Positions 60,145 to 64,000 of a stretch of 64,000 nucleotides of DNA are shown here, in pieces. The translations under genes were made by a program, and so were the position numbers. The stretch comes from Tabrizicola sp. (GTDB lineage Bacteria; Pseudomonadota; Alphaproteobacteria; Rhodobacterales; Rhodobacteraceae), in NCBI RefSeq assembly GCF_016793705.1, contig NZ_JAEULO010000031.1, positions 1 to 64,000 on the forward strand. Reading direction: 5' to 3'. The notes under the pieces were generated by a model that ran no database searches, was not told where the DNA came from, and saw only the letters and a list, made by a program, of their open reading frames with translations. The first letter of the stretch is position 1; each line of letters opens with the position of its first letter.

Positions 60145-60869
60145 TTGACCGGCTTCCCGCCATTCACCTCGACCACCGCGCCGACCATGTAGCGCGCGGC
60201 GTCGGAAGCGAGAAACAGGATCACATCGGCGATGTCCTCCGGTTCCGCGATCCGGCCCAGCGGCACGGTCTTGCCCAGCTCCGCCACCGCCGTATCCGGA
60301 TCGAACCCGCGCTTGGCAAAGCCCGTGCGCAGCATCGGCGTGTTGACCTCGTTCGGGGCCACCGCGTTGATGCGGATGCCCTTGTCGGCATGATCCATCC
60401 CCATGCACTGCGTCAGCGAGGCAATCGCAGCCTTGGTCATGCAGTAGACGGCGTGCCCCGGCCCCGGCCTGAGCCCCCAGCAGGAGGCGACATTGACGAT
60501 GGCCGACCCCGGCGGCAGCAGCGGGATCGCCGCCCGGCAGATGCGGAACGGCGCCTGCACGTTCACCCCCACCGACAGGTCCCAATCGGCATCCGAGGTC
60601 TCGTCCACCTTGCCCCGCGTGATCACGCCCGCGTTGTTGACGATGATGTCGAGGCCGCCCAAAGCCGACTTCGCCGCCGCAGGAAGCCCATCGGCATAGG
60701 CAGCTTCCAGCAGGTTCCCCGGCAGATGCGCCTCGGCCTCCACCCCCGACACGTCGCGGTCCGCCACCGCCACAAGCACGCCCCGCGCCCGCAGCGCCTT
60801 CACAACCGCCGCCCCGATGCCGCCCGCGGCCCCCGTGACCAGCGCCTTCTTGCCTTTGAGATCGCTCAT
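60141..60869 (-). CDS. Short-chain dehydrogenase/reductase (SDR 2)
   Basis: A 242-residue classical [22 protein letters not shown] is the cofactor motif, followed by [12 protein letters not shown] and the catalytic YCMTKAA. An Asp in [10 protein letters not shown] at the end of strand two suggests NAD rather than NADP. It begins nine bases after hpbD. The substrate is unknown; oxidation of the 4-hydroxyl group of a hydroxyproline derivative is one possibility. It precedes SDR 1. Confidence 0.92.
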   Translation of the reverse strand: MSDLKGKKALVTGAAGGIGAAVVKALRARGVLVAVADRDVSGVEAEAHLPGNLLEAAYADGLPAAAKSALGGLDIIVNNAGVITRGKVDETSDADWDLSVGVNVQAPFRICRAAIPLLPPGSAIVNVASCWGLRPGPGHAVYCMTKAAIASLTQCMGMDHADKGIRINAVAPNEVNTPMLRTGFAKRGFDPDTAVAELGKTVPLGRIAEPEDIADVILFLASDAARYMVGAVVEVNGGKPVK

Positions 60870-60877
60870 CTTCTTCC

Positions 60878-61981
60878 TCACCCGAACGCGAGAACCGGCT
60901 TGCCGAACATGCCTTCTTCTGGCTCGACCCCCAGGCCGGGGCCTTCCGGCAGCTTGATGTGGCCGCCGACGATATTGACGCCGCTCCTGTCGTAGTTGCC
61001 CTCGATGTAGGGCGCGGCCAGCCAGACCCCTTCGTTCAGCCGAGGTTGCACGGTCGCGCCGATATGGGTGCAGGCCGCCGCGATGATGTCGCCACCCCAG
61101 GCGTCGTCGCAGGTGTGGGGCAGGCTGCGCGCCTCGCAGATGTCGCGGAAGGCGGCCATCTGCTGCAACCCGCCGATCCGCGTGACCTTCATGCCGAAGC
61201 CGTCGACCAGGCCCTGCCCCGCGACGCGCACCACCGTCGCGAGGTCCTCGCCCATCTCGTCGAGGTAGATACCGTGATGGACCTGCCCCCGGATCGCCGC
61301 CAGTTCCTCGATGGTGTTGCAGGGCTGCTCGAGAATGAAGGGAATATCCTGGCATTCGCGCGACAGCCGCAGCGCATCGCGCGTCGGAAGGCCCCGGTTG
61401 CCGTCCGCCGCCAGCCGCACGCCCTTGCCCTTGATCACGTCCCAGACCTTGCGCAGCACGGCGATGTCGATTTCCACCGGACGCCCGCCGATCTTGATCT
61501 GCAGCCGGGGATAGCCCTCGGCAACCTTCTCGGCGGCGATGCGGGCGATCTCGTCGGGCTCTCCGACGCCGGTGGCGTAATAGGAGGGGACGCTTTCCTG
61601 CGCCACCCCGCCCAGAAGCTCGGCGACCCGCAAGCCGGTCGCCTTGCCCATGATGTCATGCGCCGCAATGTCCACCGCGGCCTTGGCATAGCGATGCCCG
61701 TTCAACAGGCTGTCCATCTTCCGCCGCAGGCTCAGCGGATGCGGCGAGGCGCCGATCAGCCCCGGCCCCATCTCCTCCAGCGCCGCGCGTGCCCCCTTGG
61801 CATGCGCCGGAGCATAGGTGGACCCCACCGGGCAGGTCTCGCCCCAACCGACAAGGCCGGTGTCGGTGACGATCTTCACCAGCGTGGTGTCCAGCGAATA
61901 CACCTTGGCATTGGCCATCTTGTAGGGCCCGTTCTTGACCGGCAGGTCATGGGCGTAGACGTGGAGTTCCTTGATCTTCAT
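60878..61981 (-). CDS. hpbD: 4-hydroxyproline betaine 2-epimerase (HpbD)
   Basis: A 367-residue enolase-superfamily enzyme (mandelate racemase/MLE type). Lys163 ([11 protein letters not shown]) and Lys265 ([10 protein letters not shown]) are the two acid-base residues. Asp193, Glu218 and Asp241 are the magnesium ligands. Tyr56 and Trp320 sit at the positions I recall for the cation-pi contacts in HpbD of Pelagibaca bermudensis. The whole sequence matches that protein closely from memory. It converts trans-4-hydroxy-L-proline betaine into the cis-D form, and also acts on proline betaine. A betaine importer is nearby. Confidence 0.88.
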   Translation of the reverse strand: MKIKELHVYAHDLPVKNGPYKMANAKVYSLDTTLVKIVTDTGLVGWGETCPVGSTYAPAHAKGARAALEEMGPGLIGASPHPLSLRRKMDSLLNGHRYAKAAVDIAAHDIMGKATGLRVAELLGGVAQESVPSYYATGVGEPDEIARIAAEKVAEGYPRLQIKIGGRPVEIDIAVLRKVWDVIKGKGVRLAADGNRGLPTRDALRLSRECQDIPFILEQPCNTIEELAAIRGQVHHGIYLDEMGEDLATVVRVAGQGLVDGFGMKVTRIGGLQQMAAFRDICEARSLPHTCDDAWGGDIIAAACTHIGATVQPRLNEGVWLAAPYIEGNYDRSGVNIVGGHIKLPEGPGLGVEPEEGMFGKPVLAFG

Positions 61982-61992
61982 CGGTCTTTCGC

Positions 61993-62022
61993 AAAAAAAT
62001 TGGCCACCCCGGAAGGCGGCCG
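61993..62022 (-). terminator. Terminator between the MttB-like gene and hpbD
   Basis: On the minus strand GGCCGCC / GGGGTGGCC pair around TTCC and are followed by AATTTTTTT. It lies between two genes that otherwise appear co-oriented, so hpbD may be lowered by partial termination or have its own promoter. Confidence 0.7.
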
Positions 62023-62032
62023 GTCACAGGGA

Positions 62033-63583
62033 TCAGTGTTCGGTGTTCAACTCGTCCACCGCCGGAATCTCGCGCTCCCGCCGGGCGATGTAATCCAGCA
62101 AAGCCTCGTTGACGCCTTCGTCCAGCTTCGGCTCCTCGTAGTCGGCCAGCAGCTGCCGCGCCCGGTCCAGCGCGCGCTGGGTGATCTCGACCGAACCCTC
62201 GGCCTGCCATTGCTCGATACTGTTGTTGTCGAACAGCTTCGGCATGAAGAAGGCCCGTTCGAAGTTCTCCAGCGTGTGCGGATGGCCCAGGTAATGCCCG
62301 CCGGGCCCCACGTCGCGCACTGCCTGCATCGCCTCGTCAAAGTCGTCCCAGCGCGGGCCTTCCGCCATGCGGTAGCCCATCTGGCACATCTCGGCATCGA
62401 CGACGAACTTGGCGATGGAACAGTGCATTCCGGCCTCGTTCCACCCGGCGGAGTGCCAGATGTAGTTGGCCCCGGCGTGCAGGACCGCGTTCATCGTCAT
62501 GGCACTTTCATACCCCGCCTGCGCGTCGAAGGTCTTGGCCCCGCCGAGAAGGTTCGAAGTGCGCCACGGCACGTTGTAGTAGCGCGCCATCTGCCCGATC
62601 ATGAAATTCATGAGGGAAATTTCCGGCGTCCCTGCCATCGGCGCGCCGGATTTCATGGAGACGGTCGAGAGGTAGTGGCCGTAGATCGCCGGGGCGCCCT
62701 TGCGGATCACCTGCGTATAGGCCAGCGCCGACAGCGCCTCGGCGTTGAGCTGCGCCACGGCGGGGGCGACGGAGGCGGGGGTGTTCGCCCCGCCGAGGAC
62801 GAAGGGCGAGCAGAGGACGGGCTGCTTCCGCTTCACGAAGGCGCGCATGGCCGACAGCATCGTCTCGTCCCAGACGAGGGGCGAGTTGCCGTTGCAGTTG
62901 CCGGTGGTGACGGGGGTTTCCTCCATCACATCCTTGCCGAACAGGATCTCGCACATCGCCATCACATCCTCGGCGTTCTTGCCCGAGGTCGTCATGCCCA
63001 TGAAGGTCTTGTCCGAGTGTTTCATCGACGAATAGGTGATGTGCAGGTGCCGGTGGCTGACCTTCATGTCCATCGGCTCGACGATGTGGTGCGCGGTGGA
63101 ATGCAGCGCGGGCGACATATGGGCCAGCTTGTGGAAGGTGTTCAGGTCGGCGATCGTCGGCCAGCGGCGCACGTCGTCGAGGTCGCGGATGAAGGGCGCG
63201 CCGGTCATCGGGACAAAGATCGAATGCTTGCCGCCGAAGGGCAGGCTGCGCTCGGGGTTCCGCGCCCGATAGGTCCAGCCCGAGGGAATGGTTGCGATCA
63301 GTTCCCGCACAAGCCCACGGTCCAGATGCACCCGGTCGCCGACCACCTTGGCGCCCGCCCGCTTCCAGTCGGCTAAGGCGATCTCGTCGCGGAAGGTCAC
63401 GCCGACCTCTTCCAGGATCGACATCGAGGCATTGTCGATCTGTTCCACCCGCGCGGGGTCCATCACCTCGCAGTCGGGGATGCCGCGTTTCAGCGCGGGG
63501 AGCATGTCGAAATCCGGGGCCGAGCGGAGCGCACGGCGGGCCCCGCGGCCTCCGGCACGGGCGGTTCTGACGACTTCGTTCAT
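62033..63583 (-). CDS. Non-pyrrolysine MttB-family methyltransferase
   Basis: A 516-residue protein of the trimethylamine methyltransferase (MttB) superfamily. It has the family N-terminus (RSAPDFDMLPALKRGIPDCE then MSILEEVGVTFRDEIA) and the barrel segments PFVLGGANTPASVAPAVAQL and TPEISLMNFMIGQMARYYNV. No in-frame TAG is present, so it does not use pyrrolysine and belongs with MtgB, MtpB and MtcB, which demethylate glycine betaine, proline betaine and carnitine to a corrinoid protein. AGGAGGG precedes the ATG. It sits beside hpbD. A corrinoid protein or reactivase is not in the window. Confidence 0.85.
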   Translation of the reverse strand: MNEVVRTARAGGRGARRALRSAPDFDMLPALKRGIPDCEVMDPARVEQIDNASMSILEEVGVTFRDEIALADWKRAGAKVVGDRVHLDRGLVRELIATIPSGWTYRARNPERSLPFGGKHSIFVPMTGAPFIRDLDDVRRWPTIADLNTFHKLAHMSPALHSTAHHIVEPMDMKVSHRHLHITYSSMKHSDKTFMGMTTSGKNAEDVMAMCEILFGKDVMEETPVTTGNCNGNSPLVWDETMLSAMRAFVKRKQPVLCSPFVLGGANTPASVAPAVAQLNAEALSALAYTQVIRKGAPAIYGHYLSTVSMKSGAPMAGTPEISLMNFMIGQMARYYNVPWRTSNLLGGAKTFDAQAGYESAMTMNAVLHAGANYIWHSAGWNEAGMHCSIAKFVVDAEMCQMGYRMAEGPRWDDFDEAMQAVRDVGPGGHYLGHPHTLENFERAFFMPKLFDNNSIEQWQAEGSVEITQRALDRARQLLADYEEPKLDEGVNEALLDYIARREREIPAVDELNTEH

Positions 63584-63708
63584 GGCGTCCCTCCTGGCGC
63601 TGCGGTCGCGCCATCAGGCGTCGGATTGCGGGCATCCACAGTAGCGGCTGCGAAGCGGATCGGGGTTTTTGCGACATCCCCGACAGAGCGGCAGCCGCAG
63701 GCGGCCCC

Positions 63709-64000
63709 TCAACCCGCCCGCGCGAAGCTGTCGGCCGACGAGGCGGCCCAGGCCTCGGCGAACCGGGGCGAGGAGGCAGGGTCGGCGGTCAACTGGCCGG
63801 ACGCCAGCTGTTCGTATTGCTCGGCCAGAGAGATCACCTTGTCCGACGACGCCCGGCGCAGGAAATGATGCGGGCGCAGTTCGGAGGGATGCGCCAGTCC
63901 GGCGGCCGCGACCAGTTCGGCCAGCGCATGCAGCGTGTTCCGGTGGAAGCTTGCGACCCGAAGGGCCTTGTCCGGCACCACGATGGCCCGCTGGCGCAAC
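63709..64000 (-). CDS. FMN-binding glutamate-synthase-like protein, C-terminal fragment
   Basis: The last 97 residues of a gene that continues beyond the right edge. HRNTLHALAELVAAAGLAHP and SELRPHHFLRR match the end of FMN-binding glutamate synthase family proteins, the stand-alone version of the GltB synthase domain. Relatives include the large subunit of N-methylglutamate synthase. It is on the same strand as the MttB-like gene, 125 bases upstream. The start and the catalytic centre cannot be seen, so function is open. Confidence 0.65.
   Translation of the reverse strand, partial: LRQRAIVVPDKALRVASFHRNTLHALAELVAAAGLAHPSELRPHHFLRRASSDKVISLAEQYEQLASGQLTADPASSPRFAEAWAASSADSFARAG

Noticed and set aside
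60959-63376. 805-codon plus-strand open frame
   Set aside because: Antisense to hpbD and the MttB-like gene, both strongly supported; composition typical of a shadow frame.
62033-63583. Pyrrolysine codon in the MttB-like gene
   Set aside because: No in-frame TAG occurs in the whole gene; the frame is open with sense codons from start to stop.

Overview
The window is GC-rich DNA from an alphaproteobacterium, most likely order Rhodobacterales (Rhodobacter/Paracoccus-like). This rests on an FnrL-type regulator next to hemN, a membrane-anchored cytochrome c of the cytochrome cy type, the gene run rppH-ctpA-envC-gpmI, a DUF1150 gene coupled to a small heat-shock gene, and two copies of an intergenic stem-loop repeat that I associate with this group. 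It looks like continuous chromosome. I see no rRNA, tRNA, CRISPR array, insertion sequence or prophage.

Left part (1-19.8 kb) is mostly housekeeping. It holds groEL, a glycosyltransferase, and a minus-strand run of a DMT transporter, Nudix hydrolase, GreB and GNAT that is headed by a clear FMN riboswitch, so the transporter is called RibN. Next come a lipase-like hydrolase, a low-affinity iron permease homologue, purEK, an OmpW porin behind an FNR-like box, a small heat-shock operon behind an RpoH-like promoter, cytochrome b561, a fused ATP sulfurylase/APS kinase, rppH-ctpA-envC-gpmI, and two tandem EamA transporters.

Middle (19.9-49.8 kb): an MscS channel, a 33-codon candidate microprotein, leuC and leuD with a glycosyltransferase between them, a ridA-gdpD-GNAT run, GST plus pterin dehydratase, cpdB, nudC, pheA, a cytochrome c, the yejABEF peptide importer with a trailing glycosyltransferase, hemN and fnrL sharing one perfect FNR box, and a LacI regulator followed by a sterol-desaturase-like protein and a complete sugar ABC importer.

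Right part (49.8-64 kb) is the most interesting. It reads as an island for uptake and breakdown of a quaternary-ammonium proline compound. A ProVWX importer and a GbdR-like regulator face a GntR regulator that leads a DapA-family lyase, aldehyde dehydrogenase, P5C-reductase-like protein and FAD amine oxidase. Opposite them lie two SDR genes, an enolase-superfamily enzyme with every residue I recall for 4-hydroxyproline-betaine 2-epimerase (HpbD), a non-pyrrolysine MttB-family methyltransferase, and the C-terminus of an FMN-binding glutamate-synthase-like protein running off the edge. Together they could epimerise, demethylate, oxidise and deaminate hydroxyproline betaine to 2-oxoglutarate. The corrinoid-type MttB protein would take the place of the Rieske demethylase described for known hpb clusters.
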